A stretch of DNA of 64,000 bases from Azonexus sp. (GCA_031274715.1 JAISPT010000007.1:1-64000); one strand, 5' to 3'. Numbered from the stretch's first letter, positions 1 through 8,666 are shown. Made by a program: numbers and translations. The notes: generated by a model not told the origin, from the letters alone.

Positions 1-81
1 AAGACAGACAAACTCAAAGCAATCACAACACCTTCTTCCCTTTTGCGTTTGCCGCCCAACAGGCGACAAACGGACAAGTTA

Positions 82-199
82 CGCTTGGCGGCAATAGCCT
101 TCTGGACCCACCCCTTCCCGTCCCGATCAGGACCGTGAAACAGATTAGGGCCGATGGTTGTGAGCCCCACGCTCGCGAAAGTTGGTCACCGCCAGGCTT
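82..199 (+). rRNA. rrf: 5S ribosomal RNA
   Basis: The 5' strand at 83-91 pairs with 189-197 to form helix I. The interior carries the usual 5S landmarks: a CCCGTCCCGATCAGGACCGTG-like loop B/C segment and the GCGAAAGTTGGTCACC segment near the 3' end. A strong terminator follows about 12 bases later, so this is the last gene of an rRNA operon whose 23S gene lies to the left of the window. Bases 1-81 would be the 23S-5S spacer. Exact ends are estimated to within a few bases from helix I pairing. Confidence 0.93.
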
Positions 200-210
200 C
201 CCCATACTCA

Positions 211-253
211 AACCCCCCTCAGATACCCTCTGAGGGGGGTTTTGTCGTTTTTT
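211..253 (+). terminator. rRNA operon terminator
   Basis: There is a perfect 13-bp stem (211-223 with 229-241), a 5-base loop and a T-rich tail reaching 253. It sits directly after 5S rRNA and before the ffs promoter, so it separates the rRNA operon from the SRP RNA gene. Confidence 0.92.
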
Positions 254-314
254 AGGGATTAAACGACCGAATAGAAAAGAGATGTTCCCTGGTGAGAGGG
301 CTTGGGTCGTACTG

Positions 315-323
315 TGCTAGAAT
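315..323 (+). promoter_or_regulatory. extended -10 promoter of ffs
   Basis: TG-C-TAGAAT matches an extended -10 element. It ends 7 bases before the predicted 5' end of the SRP RNA at 331. No good -35 hexamer is visible at 17-bp spacing, which fits an extended -10 promoter. This is inferred from sequence only. Confidence 0.55.
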
Positions 324-330
324 CTGCAGC

Positions 331-426
331 GGCGGGTCTCCCCGCATTGCAGGGTGGTGAACCTGGTCAGGTCCGGAAGGAAGCAGCCACAGCTATTTAC
401 TGCAAGTGCCGGGGGTTAGGCTCGCC
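331..426 (+). ncRNA. ffs: SRP RNA, 4.5S type
   Basis: This is the signal recognition particle RNA, which binds Ffh and targets membrane proteins to SecYEG. The conserved domain IV core (GGTCAGGTCCGGAAGGAAGC and following CAGCC) is at about 367-388. The 5' strand at 331-338 pairs with the 3' strand at 419-426, giving the single long hairpin of small bacterial SRP RNAs, about 96 nt. It lies 30 bases upstream of the dnaX start, a common betaproteobacterial and gammaproteobacterial arrangement. Confidence 0.95.
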
Positions 427-456
427 ACTTTCTTTTTCTGCTTTGGTGTGGGGCGC

Positions 457-2109
457 ATGAGTTATCAGGTTCTTGCCCGCAAATGGCGGCCGCGCAATTT
501 TTCGACCCTCGTCGGGCAGGAGCACGTGGTCCGGGCTTTGACCCATGCCTTGTCCGAGCAGCGCCTGCACCACGCCTATCTATTTACCGGCACGCGTGGC
601 GTTGGCAAGACGACAATTGCTCGCATCCTGGCCAAATCGCTGAATTGCGAGAGCGGCGTTACGGCAACTCCCTGCGGTACCTGCTCCGCTTGTCAGGAGA
701 TCGACGGTGGCCGTTTCGTCGATTTACTTGAGGTTGACGCGGCGACCAATACCCGCGTCGACGAGATGCGCCAATTGCTGGAAAACGCCGTTTATGCGCC
801 GACCCGGGGCCGCTTCAAGGTCTATGTGATCGACGAAGTGCACATGCTCTCCAATTCGGCCTTCAACGCGATGTTGAAGACCCTCGAGGAGCCGCCGGAG
901 CATGTCAAGTTCATTCTGGCAACGACCGACCCGCAGAAGATCCCGGTTACGGTGCTGTCCCGCTGTCTGCAATTTAATCTTAAGCAAATGCCGGCGGCGG
1001 CAATAACAAACCATCTGGCGCACATTCTGCAAGCCGAGGAGATCAGCCATGACGCGCCGGCCCTGGCGCTGATCGCACGCTCGGCGGCAGGCAGCATGCG
1101 TGATGCTTTGTCGCTGCTCGATCAGGCCATCGCCCACGGTGCCGGCAAGGTCGAGGAAGGGCAGGTGCGGGCCATGCTCGGGACGGTGGATCAGGACTAC
1201 CTGTTCGCCATTCTTGAGGCGCTGGCGGCCGGTGATGCCTCGGCAATGCTGGCCGTTGCTGCCGATCTCGGCGTGCGTAGCCTGTCGTTTGCCGCCGCCT
1301 TGCAGGAACTGGCGACGCTGCTGACGCGCATCCAGATCGCCCAATGCGTTCCGGCCGCTATCGACGACGATGAGCCGGAGCGGGAGCGCCTGCTGGCCAT
1401 TGCCGCCGCGTTTTCACCGGAATTCATCCAGTTGGCCTACCAGATCGCGCTGGTCGGGCGCAACGAACTGTCGGCGGCGCCCGATGAATATGCCGGATTT
1501 GTGATGACCCTGCTGCGCCTGCACGCTTTCCGCCCGAGTTCGGTGGCCGACGTGGTGGCGGCCAGTCGGCCGCGGGGAGCGGGAGCGTCGACGGTGTCCC
1601 CGGCAAGTGCTACGCCACAGCCGGTGCCGCGTCCGGAAAGTGCGCCGCAGGCCTCGGTGCCGAGTTCCCCTCCTGCCGCTCCAACGGTGCCGCGACCGGA
1701 GGTTGGGGCCGCCCCGGCGGTCGACGACCGCGAACACGACTGGGATGCGATCGTCGCTGCGCTGCCGCTGTCCGGCCTAGCGCGCACCTTGGCCCAGCAT
1801 TGCGAACTGCGCCGGGTGGACGACGGCGAATGTTTGCTGCGCTTGGCTCCATCACAGACGCATTTGCAGATGAAGCCAGCGCCCGAACGTTTGCAGCAGG
1901 CCTTGTCCGACTATTTCGCCCGGCCGCTGCGCTTGCGTTTCGAACTGGCTGCCAACGAGGCGGATACGCCGGCGGCGACTGCTGACCGCGAGCGTCAGAT
2001 ACGCCAAGAGCGCGCCGAAGCGGCCATCGCGCGGGACGGCTTTGTGCGCGACGTAATCGAATCCTTGGATGCCTCGGTGGTCGAGGCGTCGATTAAACCT
2101 ATTGCCTAA
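457..2109 (+). CDS. dnaX: DNA polymerase III subunits gamma/tau
   Basis: This is the clamp-loader ATPase that places the sliding clamp on DNA and, through tau, tethers the core polymerases. The start is placed at MSYQVLARKWRP (457), the conserved N-terminus; an in-frame ATG at 406 lies inside the SRP RNA and is rejected. Visible in the 550-residue product: Walker A GTRGVGKT at 45-52, a zinc module with Cys64, 73, 76 and 79, Walker B DEVH at 126-129, and the SRC arginine-finger motif near 168. A Pro/Ala-rich linker (about 375-440) precedes the tau C-terminal domain. I saw no A-rich slippery run like the one that makes gamma in E. coli. It heads a dnaX-ybaB-recR operon. Confidence 0.97.
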   Translation: MSYQVLARKWRPRNFSTLVGQEHVVRALTHALSEQRLHHAYLFTGTRGVGKTTIARILAKSLNCESGVTATPCGTCSACQEIDGGRFVDLLEVDAATNTRVDEMRQLLENAVYAPTRGRFKVYVIDEVHMLSNSAFNAMLKTLEEPPEHVKFILATTDPQKIPVTVLSRCLQFNLKQMPAAAITNHLAHILQAEEISHDAPALALIARSAAGSMRDALSLLDQAIAHGAGKVEEGQVRAMLGTVDQDYLFAILEALAAGDASAMLAVAADLGVRSLSFAAALQELATLLTRIQIAQCVPAAIDDDEPERERLLAIAAAFSPEFIQLAYQIALVGRNELSAAPDEYAGFVMTLLRLHAFRPSSVADVVAASRPRGAGASTVSPASATPQPVPRPESAPQASVPSSPPAAPTVPRPEVGAAPAVDDREHDWDAIVAALPLSGLARTLAQHCELRRVDDGECLLRLAPSQTHLQMKPAPERLQQALSDYFARPLRLRFELAANEADTPAATADRERQIRQERAEAAIARDGFVRDVIESLDASVVEASIKPIA

Positions 2110-2121
2110 CGGAGATACGCG

Positions 2122-2445
2122 ATGATGAAGGGTGGTCTGGGCGGCCTGATGAAGCAGGCGCAGATGATGCAGGAAAACATGAAGAAGGCGCAGGACCAGT
2201 TGGCGCAGACCGAGGTTGAAGGCCAGGCCGGCGCTGGTATGGTCAAGGTACAGATGACCTGTGCCCACGATATCCGCCGGGTCAGCATCGACCCCTCGGT
2301 GATGGATGATCGTGAGATGCTGGAAGACCTCATCGCGGCAGCGGTCAACGACGCCATGCGCCGTGCCGAGGCGCTCAGCCAGGAGAAGATGGCCGGCTTC
2401 ACCAGCGGCCTCAACCTGCCGCCCGGTTTCAAGCTGCCGTTCTAA
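2122..2445 (+). CDS. ybaB: YbaB/EbfC nucleoid-associated protein
   Basis: A 107-residue product of the usual family size. Members form dimers that bind DNA with little sequence specificity and are nearly always encoded between dnaX and recR, as here. The N-terminal helix has the family pattern [17 protein letters not shown] followed by a Gln/Lys-rich stretch. The C-terminal [11 protein letters not shown] tail is also typical. A GGAG ribosome binding site lies 7 bases before the start, 12 bases after the dnaX stop. Its cellular role is not settled in any species; links to recombination or nucleoid structure come from the family and gene order. Confidence 0.95.
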   Translation: MMKGGLGGLMKQAQMMQENMKKAQDQLAQTEVEGQAGAGMVKVQMTCAHDIRRVSIDPSVMDDREMLEDLIAAAVNDAMRRAEALSQEKMAGFTSGLNLPPGFKLPF

Positions 2446-3048
2446 GTGAATCCCTCCGGACTCGCGGCGCTGATCGAGGCTTTGCGTTGCCTGCCCGGTG
2501 TCGGGCCGAAATCGGCGCAGCGCATGGCTTACCATCTGCTGCAGCGGGACCGTAGCGGCGCCCGTCGCCTCGGCGATGCCGTGCTCGACGCGCTGGCATC
2601 GGTTCGTCACTGCCAGCGTTGCAATACGTTCACCGAAGGCGATCTCTGTGAGCGCTGTCTGTCGCCGCGCCGTGATCCGTCGCTGCTGTGTGTGGTCGAG
2701 ACGCCGGTGGATATGAATATGATGGAGCAGACGCAGTCCTACCAGGGGCTTTACTACGTTCTGATGGGACGTTTGTCACCACTCGATGGCATTGGGCCGC
2801 GCGAACTCGGGCTCGAGCGCGTACTGGCGCGCGCGCTCGACGGCGCGGTGCAGGAAGTGATCTTGGCCACCAACTACACCAACGAGGGTGAGGCGACGGC
2901 GCATTACCTGACTGCCATGTTGCAGCCGAAAGGCGTGCGAGTCAGCCGGATCGCCCGTGGCGTACCGGTCGGCGGCGAACTGGAGTATGTCGACAGTGGC
3001 ACGCTGGCCCAGGCAATGCGGGAGCGTAAGGCCTTTTCCGACGTCTGA
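2446..3048 (+). CDS. recR: recombination protein RecR
   Basis: RecR works with RecF and RecO to load RecA at single-strand gaps. The 200-residue product shows a helix-hairpin-helix [11 protein letters not shown] (16-26), a C4 zinc finger with Cys56, 59, 68 and 71, and a Toprim domain starting at about residue 79 ([10 protein letters not shown]). The start is GTG at 2446, directly abutting the ybaB stop codon TAA (2443-2445), which implies translational coupling. Length and domain order match the family. It is the last gene of the dnaX operon; a new promoter for petABC follows. Confidence 0.97.
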   Translation: MNPSGLAALIEALRCLPGVGPKSAQRMAYHLLQRDRSGARRLGDAVLDALASVRHCQRCNTFTEGDLCERCLSPRRDPSLLCVVETPVDMNMMEQTQSYQGLYYVLMGRLSPLDGIGPRELGLERVLARALDGAVQEVILATNYTNEGEATAHYLTAMLQPKGVRVSRIARGVPVGGELEYVDSGTLAQAMRERKAFSDV

Positions 3049-3052
3049 GCGC

Positions 3053-3081
3053 TTTTATCGACCGTTTCGTTGGCGTATAAT
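3053..3081 (+). promoter_or_regulatory. putative petABC promoter
   Basis: A consensus -10 TATAAT (3076-3081) stands 17 bases after a weak -35 candidate TTTTAT (3053-3058), in the 80-base gap between recR and petA. The perfect -10 hexamer in GC-rich DNA is the main support. Confidence 0.5.
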
Positions 3082-3128
3082 CCAGCGTTTGTTTTTTACT
3101 CCCAATAATTCCTCTAGGGGTCAGCGTT

Positions 3129-3725
3129 ATGAGCAATCAAGGAAAAATGGACTGCGGACGGCGGCGTCTGATCGTCGCAACCGCGGCCGTGGGCGGTGTG
3201 GGGGCAGTCGCAACCCTCGTGCCGTTCGTCTCCAGCTTGCTTCCTTCCGATCGTGCCAAGGCTGCAGGCGCTCCGGTTGAAGTCGATATCAGCAAACTCG
3301 AACCGGGCCAGATGATCACCGTCGAGTGGCGCGGCAAGCCGGTGTGGGTCATCAACCGCACCAAGGAAATGCTCGATACGCTGCCCAAGCTGGATGGTCA
3401 AGTCGCCGATCCGCATTCCGAGAGGGACCAGCAGCCGCCCTACGCGACGAACGAAACCCGTTCGATCAAGCCGGAAGTGCTGGTCGTCGTCGGCATTTGC
3501 ACTCACCTTGGCTGTTCGCCGTCCTCCAAGTTTAGGGCCGGTACTGAGGAGGGTATGCCCAGCGACTGGCTTGGCGGCTTCCTGTGTCCTTGCCACGGTT
3601 CCACCTTCGACTTCGCTGGCCGCGTGTTCAAGGCGAAACCCGCCCCGACCAACCTCGAAGTGCCGCCGCACGTGTATCTGTCCGATACCCGTATTCTGAT
3701 CGGCGAAGACAAGAAGGGAGCATGA
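3129..3725 (+). CDS. petA: ubiquinol-cytochrome c reductase iron-sulfur (Rieske) subunit
   Basis: The Rieske subunit of the cytochrome bc1 complex takes electrons from ubiquinol at the Qo site and passes them to cytochrome c1. The 198-residue protein begins with a charged GRRR motif followed by a hydrophobic anchor (about 13-38), the twin-arginine-type signal anchor expected for a cofactor-containing Rieske protein. The two cluster-binding boxes are CTHLGC and CPCHGS, supplying two Cys and two His ligands plus the disulfide Cys pair. It starts the petABC operon. The ribosome binding region is AGGGG 8-12 bases before ATG. Confidence 0.97.
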   Translation: MSNQGKMDCGRRRLIVATAAVGGVGAVATLVPFVSSLLPSDRAKAAGAPVEVDISKLEPGQMITVEWRGKPVWVINRTKEMLDTLPKLDGQVADPHSERDQQPPYATNETRSIKPEVLVVVGICTHLGCSPSSKFRAGTEEGMPSDWLGGFLCPCHGSTFDFAGRVFKAKPAPTNLEVPPHVYLSDTRILIGEDKKGA

Positions 3726-3727
3726 CC

Positions 3728-5029
3728 ATGGCTGCAGGCAATTTCGAAAAATACAAGTCCGACGGCTCCCTCGCCGGTAACCTGCTGGAGTGGGTCGATG
3801 CCCGTTTCCCGGCCACCTCGTTGTGGAAGGAGCATCTCTCCGAATACTACGCGCCGAAGAACTTCAACTTCTGGTATTTCTTTGGCTCCCTGGCGCTGCT
3901 GGTTCTGGTCATCCAGATCGTCACCGGTATCTTCCTGGTCATGCACTACAAGCCGGATGCTGCGTTGAATGCCTCCGGCGTGCCGATCGCCTTCGCCTCC
4001 GTCGAGTACATCATGCGTGACGTGCCCTGGGGCTGGCTGATCCGCTACATGCACTCGACCGGCGCCTCGGCCTTCTTCATCGTCGTCTACCTGCACATGT
4101 TCCGCGGCCTGCTCTACGGTTCCTACCGCAAGCCGCGCGAGCTGACCTGGCTGTTCGGCGTCGGCATCTTCCTGGTGCTGATGGGTGAGGCCTTCTTCGG
4201 CTACCTGCTGCCGTGGGGCCAGATGTCCTTCTGGGGCGCGCAGGTCATCGTGAACCTGTTCGGGGCCATCCCGCTCATCGGCAACGATCTGTCAATCCTG
4301 ATCCGTGGCGACTTCGTCGTCGGCGACGCGACTCTGAACCGCTTCTTCTCCTTCCACGTCATTGCCTTCCCGCTGATCCTGCTCGGCTTGGTCGCCGCGC
4401 ATATCCTGGCCCTGCACGAAACCGGCTCGAATAACCCGGACGGCATCGAAATCAAGGCCAACAAGGACGAGAACGGCATTCCGCGCGACGGCATCCCCTT
4501 CCACCCGTACTACACGGTCAAGGACATCGTCGGCGTGGTTGTCTTCCTGATGGTCTTCTCGGCGATCATGTTCTTCGCGCCGGAAGGCGGCGGCTATTTC
4601 CTGGAGACGCCGAACTTCTTTCCGGCCGATCCTCTGAAGACGCCGCCGCACATTGCGCCGGTCTGGTACTTCACGCCGTACTACTCGATTCTGCGCGCTA
4701 TGGTCTGGAACTTCTTCGGCCTCGACGCCAAGTTCTGGGGTGTGGTCGCCATGGGTGCCTCGGTCGTCATCTTTGCCTTCCTGCCGTGGCTGGATCGTAG
4801 CCCGGTCAAGTCGATCCGCTACCGTGGCCCGATCACCAAGGTGATGATTACCCTGTTCGTGATCTGCTTCTTCATCCTTGGTTACCTCGGCACGCTGTCG
4901 CCGTCGCCGATGGGCGAACTGATCTCGCAGGTGTGCACGGTGTTCTACTTTGCTTTCTTCCTCGGCATGCCGTGGTGGTCCCGGATGGACAAGTTCAAGC
5001 CGGTTCCCGAACGTGTGACGATGAAGTGA
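3728..5029 (+). CDS. petB: cytochrome b of the bc1 complex
   Basis: This integral membrane subunit carries hemes bL and bH and both quinone sites. The product of about 433 residues has about eight to nine transmembrane segments. It shows two His pairs in the cytochrome b core (HSTGASAFF...HMFRG and FHVIAFPL...HILALHE) and the Qo motif PEGGG (a variant of PEWY-type segments). ATG 3728 is preferred because GGGAG (3716-3720) is 7 bases before it; ATG 3722, overlapping the petA stop, would be only one base from that site. It is translationally coupled to petA and followed after 13 bases by petC. Confidence 0.96.
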   Translation: MAAGNFEKYKSDGSLAGNLLEWVDARFPATSLWKEHLSEYYAPKNFNFWYFFGSLALLVLVIQIVTGIFLVMHYKPDAALNASGVPIAFASVEYIMRDVPWGWLIRYMHSTGASAFFIVVYLHMFRGLLYGSYRKPRELTWLFGVGIFLVLMGEAFFGYLLPWGQMSFWGAQVIVNLFGAIPLIGNDLSILIRGDFVVGDATLNRFFSFHVIAFPLILLGLVAAHILALHETGSNNPDGIEIKANKDENGIPRDGIPFHPYYTVKDIVGVVVFLMVFSAIMFFAPEGGGYFLETPNFFPADPLKTPPHIAPVWYFTPYYSILRAMVWNFFGLDAKFWGVVAMGASVVIFAFLPWLDRSPVKSIRYRGPITKVMITLFVICFFILGYLGTLSPSPMGELISQVCTVFYFAFFLGMPWWSRMDKFKPVPERVTMK

Positions 5030-5042
5030 GGGGATCCATAAA

Positions 5043-5762
5043 ATGAAAAAATTCCTGATTGCATTGCTTTGTGCGCCGGTGCTTGCCTTCGCTTCCGGCG
5101 CCAGTATCCATCTCGACAGCTGGCCGGGTTCGGTCAGGGACAAGGCGGCGCTGCAGCACGGTGCCAAGCTGTTCGTCAATTACTGCCTGAACTGCCACGC
5201 TGCGTCCTTCATGCGCTACAAGACCCTGATGGAGCTTGGCCTGACCGAGCAGCAGGTGAAGGACAACCTGATGTTCACGTCTGACAAGATCGGTAGCCTG
5301 ATGCAGATTGCCGCCCGTCACGACGATCAGAAGCTGTGGTTCGGCGCTACCCCGCCTGACCTGACCATCATCGCCCGTGCCCGTGGTGAAGCAGGGGCTC
5401 CGGGTGCTGGTGCCGACTGGTTGTATACCTACCTGCGTTCCTTCTACCGTGACGACAACCGTCCGACCGGCTGGAACAACACCGCCTTCGACAACGTCGG
5501 CATGCCCAATCCGCTGTGGCAGTTGCAGGGCCAGCAGATTCTGAACAAGGATTCGCACAAGCTGGAACTGGCCGTTGCCGGGGAAATGCCCCAGGCCGAG
5601 TTCGACAAGGCGGTTTCCGACCTGGTTTCCTTCATGGTCTGGATGGGTGAGCCGCAGCAGGAGTTCCGCCGCATGTTGGGCTGGTTTGTGCTCGGTTTCC
5701 TGGTGTTGCTGTTCGCGGTGTCGTACGCACTGAAGAAGGAATACTGGAAAGATATTCACTGA
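5043..5762 (+). CDS. petC: cytochrome c1
   Basis: The 239-residue c-type cytochrome of the bc1 complex relays electrons from the Rieske centre to soluble cytochrome c. An N-terminal Sec signal (MKKFLIALLCAPVLAFASGA) is followed by the heme attachment motif CLNCH. The axial Met is probably in the central MPNPLWQ segment or nearby. A single C-terminal transmembrane anchor (about 215-232) precedes a basic tail, the topology of cytochrome c1. It is the last gene of petABC; a terminator-like hairpin follows at 5782. Confidence 0.96.
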   Translation: MKKFLIALLCAPVLAFASGASIHLDSWPGSVRDKAALQHGAKLFVNYCLNCHAASFMRYKTLMELGLTEQQVKDNLMFTSDKIGSLMQIAARHDDQKLWFGATPPDLTIIARARGEAGAPGAGADWLYTYLRSFYRDDNRPTGWNNTAFDNVGMPNPLWQLQGQQILNKDSHKLELAVAGEMPQAEFDKAVSDLVSFMVWMGEPQQEFRRMLGWFVLGFLVLLFAVSYALKKEYWKDIH

Positions 5763-5781
5763 TCCTGCGGGAATCAGTTGA

Positions 5782-5830
5782 CGGCATCGTGGGTCGACCT
5801 GGGGTCGGCTCCGATGCCGAATCTTATTTT
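5782..5830 (+). terminator. hairpin after petABC
   Basis: CGGCATCG (5782-5789) pairs with CGATGCCG (5812-5819). An inner GGTCGACC/GGTCGGC region can pair further, and ATCTTATTTT follows. It may act as a full or partial terminator before sspA. The T-tract is interrupted, so efficiency is uncertain. Confidence 0.5.
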
Positions 5831-5844
5831 GAGGGTTAAGGAAA

Positions 5845-6441
5845 ATGATGAACCTCTATTCGGGCACTACCTGCCCCTTCAGTCATCGCTGCCGCATCGT
5901 CCTGTTCGAGAAGGGCATGGACTTCCAGGTGATCGACGTCGACATGTTCAACAAGCCGGACGAGATGGCGGCGATCAATCCGCACAGTCGGGTGCCGGTG
6001 CTGGTTGAGCGCGATCTGGTGCTGTTTGAGCCGAACATCATCAACGAATACATCGACGAGCGCTTCCCGCATCCGCAACTGATGCCGGCCGACCCGATCA
6101 TGCGCGCCCGCGCCCGCCAACTGCTGGTTGGCATGGAGCGCGAGATCTTCTCCTTCATGGAAGTGATCGAGAAGAACGGCAAGACCGCCGACAAGGCGCG
6201 CCAGGAAATCCGCGCCCGTCTGACCGAGATCATTCCGATCTTCAACAAGCAGAAGTTCATGCTCGGCGACGAGTTTTCCATGCTCGATGTGGCCATTGCG
6301 CCGCTGCTGTGGCGCCTCGACCACTACGGTATCGACCTCGGCAAGGCTGCCGCGCCGCTGATGAAGTACGCCGAGCGCATCTTCAGCCGCCAGGGCTTCA
6401 TCGACGCGCTGACGCCGTCGGAAAAGGCGATGCGCAAGTAA
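5845..6441 (+). CDS. sspA: stringent starvation protein A
   Basis: SspA is a glutathione-S-transferase-fold protein that binds RNA polymerase and alters promoter choice under starvation or acid stress. The 198-residue product has the thioredoxin-like N-terminal half (LYSGTTCPFSHRCRIVLFEK) and the conserved SspA segment NPHSRVPVLVERDLVLFEPNIINEYIDERFPHP (given here in pieces: NPHSRVPVLV and YIDERFPHP), then an all-helical C-terminal half. There is an AAGG-type site before ATG 5845. It is followed after 4 bases by sspB, the usual operon, and placed after petABC as in many betaproteobacteria. Confidence 0.95.
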   Translation: MMNLYSGTTCPFSHRCRIVLFEKGMDFQVIDVDMFNKPDEMAAINPHSRVPVLVERDLVLFEPNIINEYIDERFPHPQLMPADPIMRARARQLLVGMEREIFSFMEVIEKNGKTADKARQEIRARLTEIIPIFNKQKFMLGDEFSMLDVAIAPLLWRLDHYGIDLGKAAAPLMKYAERIFSRQGFIDALTPSEKAMRK

Positions 6442-6445
6442 GCGC

Positions 6446-6880
6446 ATGGAACTGCCGTCCACCAAGCCCTACCTGCTGCGCGCCATCTGGGAATGGTGCT
6501 CCGACAACGGCTACACGCCTCACATCGCGGTGCAGGTCGACCAACGTACCAGTGTGCCGCGCGAGTTCGTCCGCGACGGCCAGATCGTGCTCAACGTCGG
6601 GCCGGATGCGACCAACAAGTTGCAGATGGGTAATGAACTGATCGAGTTCCAAGCCCGTTTCGGCGGCGTTGCCCGGCAGTTGTCGGTACCGGTCGAGCAG
6701 GTGTCGGCAATCTATGCCCGCGAGAACGGCGCCGGCATGGCCTTCGAGATTGAGGCCGGCGGCACCGCCACCTTTGCCGATGCGCCGGCGATCGGCAGCG
6801 GCGAAGCCGAATCCGCGGAGATGCCGCCGAAACCGACGCCGCCTGAGGGTGGGCGGCCGAAGCTGCAACGCATCAAGTAA
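6446..6880 (+). CDS. sspB: ClpXP protease specificity-enhancing factor SspB
   Basis: SspB is the adaptor that delivers ssrA-tagged proteins to ClpXP. The 144-residue product has the family N-terminus (PYLLRAIWEWCSDNGYTPH) and the beta-rich substrate-binding core up to about residue 105 (FGGVARQLSVP, SAIYARENGAGM). A disordered acidic/proline-rich linker and a short basic C-terminal peptide (PKLQRIK) follow. That last segment corresponds to the ClpX-docking tail. It is co-operonic with sspA and followed by a clear terminator. Confidence 0.95.
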   Translation: MELPSTKPYLLRAIWEWCSDNGYTPHIAVQVDQRTSVPREFVRDGQIVLNVGPDATNKLQMGNELIEFQARFGGVARQLSVPVEQVSAIYARENGAGMAFEIEAGGTATFADAPAIGSGEAESAEMPPKPTPPEGGRPKLQRIK

Positions 6881-6902
6881 GGACGTATCGGCGCATCAAA
6901 AA

Positions 6903-6932
6903 AAGAGAGGTTTCCGGTCGGAAACCTCTTTT
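6903..6932 (+). terminator. sspAB terminator
   Basis: A 10-bp stem AGAGGTTTCC/GGAAACCTCT (6906-6915 with 6920-6929), 4-base loop, preceded by an A run and followed by TTTT. It can act in both directions, but only sspB runs into it. Confidence 0.88.
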
Positions 6933-7015
6933 CCCTCCAGCCGGAGATCAAGCGCCTAATGGCAGAATGCGCTCCGACACAAGCGGCGGTGGCTTGACCG
7001 CGGCGGGAGAAAAAC

Positions 7016-8005
7016 ATGAACTTCCAGCAGTACATTAAGGAAATCGGCCGTGGTGCCGAGGGTTCGCGCGACCTAGACCAGGAGCAGGCGCGGCTGCTTT
7101 ATGGCGCAATGCTTGATGGCGCCGTCCCCGATCTTGAACTGGGCGCGCTGCTGCTCGGCCTGCGTGTCAAGGGTGAATCGCTCGACGAGATGCTCGGTTT
7201 CCTCGCCGCCATCGACGAGCGCACACATCAATTGCGAATGCCGCACGGCCGGGTACGGCCGGTGGTGTTGCCGACCTATAACGGCGGCCGCAAGGAGGCC
7301 AACCTGACGCCGCTGCTGGCGTTGCTGCTGCAACGCTTCGGTGTGCCGGTGCTGGTGCACGGCTTGCTTGAAGGTTTCGGCCGGGTAACGTCGGCGCAGG
7401 TCTTCCGCGAGCTTGGCGTGATGCCGCAGACAACACCAACGCAAACGCAGGCGGTACTTGCCGAGAACGGGCTGACTTTCGTGCCGCTGTCGGCGCTGTG
7501 CCCAGGGTTACACAACTTGCTGGCGCTACGCGGCCGGATGGGCGTGCGTAACAGCGCTCACAGCTTGGTCAAGCTATTCGACCCTTTCCACGGCGGCGCG
7601 GTGCTGGTGGCGGCGGCTACCCACCCGGCCTTTGTCGATCTGATGCGCAACACGATGTTGGCGCGCGGCCAGCGTGGCCTGCTGCTGCGCGGTACCGAGG
7701 GCGAACCCTTCGCCAACCCGAAGCGCCGACCGTGCCTGGAATACATCCAGGAGGGTGCTGCCGAGGTGCTGTTCGAGGCCGAGCACGAAAGCTTGCGCAC
7801 CCTGCCCAACCTGCCGGACAGCAACGATGCGCCGACTACCGCCAAGTGGATCCAGCGCGTGCTCGACAAGCAGATTCCGCTGCCCAAGCCGATCGCCAAC
7901 CAGTTGGCCAGCCTACTGCTGGCCAGTGGTTACGCCGAGGACTTTAATCAAGCCAAGGCCATCGTCGCCGTCGAGTCGACCGGTCTCGCTATCGGCGACA
8001 ACTGA
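7016..8005 (+). CDS. ybiB: YbiB-type DNA-binding protein (TrpD2 family)
   Basis: The 329-residue product has the anthranilate phosphoribosyltransferase fold (glycosyl transferase family 3): an N-terminal helical domain and an alpha/beta domain with LPTYNGGRKEANLTPLLALLLQRFGVPVLVHG. E. coli YbiB of this family binds nucleic acids rather than making tryptophan, and the segment here follows the YbiB pattern (NGGRKEANLTP, MGVRNSAHSLVKLFDP) rather than TrpD. No trp genes are nearby, which supports a non-biosynthetic role. A GGGAG ribosome binding site precedes ATG 7016. The assignment to YbiB rests on motif recognition. Confidence 0.85.
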   Translation: MNFQQYIKEIGRGAEGSRDLDQEQARLLYGAMLDGAVPDLELGALLLGLRVKGESLDEMLGFLAAIDERTHQLRMPHGRVRPVVLPTYNGGRKEANLTPLLALLLQRFGVPVLVHGLLEGFGRVTSAQVFRELGVMPQTTPTQTQAVLAENGLTFVPLSALCPGLHNLLALRGRMGVRNSAHSLVKLFDPFHGGAVLVAAATHPAFVDLMRNTMLARGQRGLLLRGTEGEPFANPKRRPCLEYIQEGAAEVLFEAEHESLRTLPNLPDSNDAPTTAKWIQRVLDKQIPLPKPIANQLASLLLASGYAEDFNQAKAIVAVESTGLAIGDN

Positions 8006-8115
8006 AGGCGGTGCCTACGGCCGCTTCGCGGTTGGGGTCGAGGGCGGTGAGCTCTTCCTTGCTGTCTGAGCGGACTGCCTTTTGCTAGCAGCCGCGAACC
8101 GCTAGAGTGCACGCC

Positions 8116-8511
8116 ATGACTACCGCCTTGATCCTGTTCGGGCATGGTGCCCGCGAGCCGGCCTGGGCCGAGCCGTTGCGCCGCGTCCAGGCGGCCGTTC
8201 GCGAGCAGGCCCCTGGTCTGTTGGCGGAACTGGCCTTCCTCGAATTCCTCGCGCCGACATTGGCCGACTGCGCTGCCGGGCTGGTCGCCAACGGTGCCCG
8301 GAAAGTCGTTGTACTGCCGATGTTCATTGCCCAGGGTGGGCACTTGAAGCACGATCTGCCGGACATGCTGGAGCAATTGCGCGCTGCCCACTCCGGTGTC
8401 GAGTTCGTGCTGGCGCCGGCGGTTGGTGAAAGCGCGGCGGTGATCCGAGCAATGGCCGCCGTGGCTGTGCAAGCCGCTGGTTCGGAGTTCGCTCAGAACC
8501 ATGCGTGCTGA
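8116..8511 (+). CDS. CbiX-type sirohydrochlorin chelatase, short form
   Basis: A 131-residue single-domain class II chelatase (CbiX/SirB family), which inserts Co or Fe into sirohydrochlorin for cobalamin or siroheme. LILFGHGAREPAW at the N-terminus holds the first metal-binding His (the SHGS-like motif), and LPMFIAQGGHLKHDLP holds the second conserved His. The length fits the small CbiXS form, which works as a homodimer. GTG 8107 in the same frame is a possible alternative start. No other cobalamin or siroheme genes are visible nearby, so the metal cannot be assigned. Confidence 0.85.
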   Translation: MTTALILFGHGAREPAWAEPLRRVQAAVREQAPGLLAELAFLEFLAPTLADCAAGLVANGARKVVVLPMFIAQGGHLKHDLPDMLEQLRAAHSGVEFVLAPAVGESAAVIRAMAAVAVQAAGSEFAQNHAC

Positions 8512-8596
8512 CCACGGTGGCGCACGTCGAAAAATAGGCGGTCTGAGAACGAGGGCATAAAGTTGTGAAGACTTCTGGGCGCTATCCCCGGAGGTC

Positions 8597-8610
8597 TTGA
8601 TGCAGGTCAT
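8597..8610 (+). promoter_or_regulatory. FNR/CRP-like half-conserved box upstream of the NarX-type kinase
   Basis: TTGAT-GCAG-GTCAT matches the FNR consensus TTGAT-N4-ATCAA at 8 of 10 positions and lies 57 bases before the sensor gene. An oxygen-responsive input would suit a nitrate-type sensor, but one such match can occur by chance. Confidence 0.25.
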
Positions 8611-8666
8611 TGGCTTTTTTGCCGCGGCACAGCTATGTTTGGCGCTTTTATCACGGAAGTTTTTCG

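Noticed and set aside
23..211. 62-codon minus-strand ORF at the left edge
   Set aside because: It is antisense to 5S rRNA and its terminator; the RNA gene explains the sequence.
406..456. Upstream in-frame start for dnaX
   Set aside because: It lies inside the SRP RNA; the conserved protein begins at MSYQVLARKWRP (457).
1500..1760. Programmed frameshift in dnaX for a gamma subunit
   Set aside because: No A-rich slippery heptamer with a hairpin was found in the linker region, so only tau can be supported.
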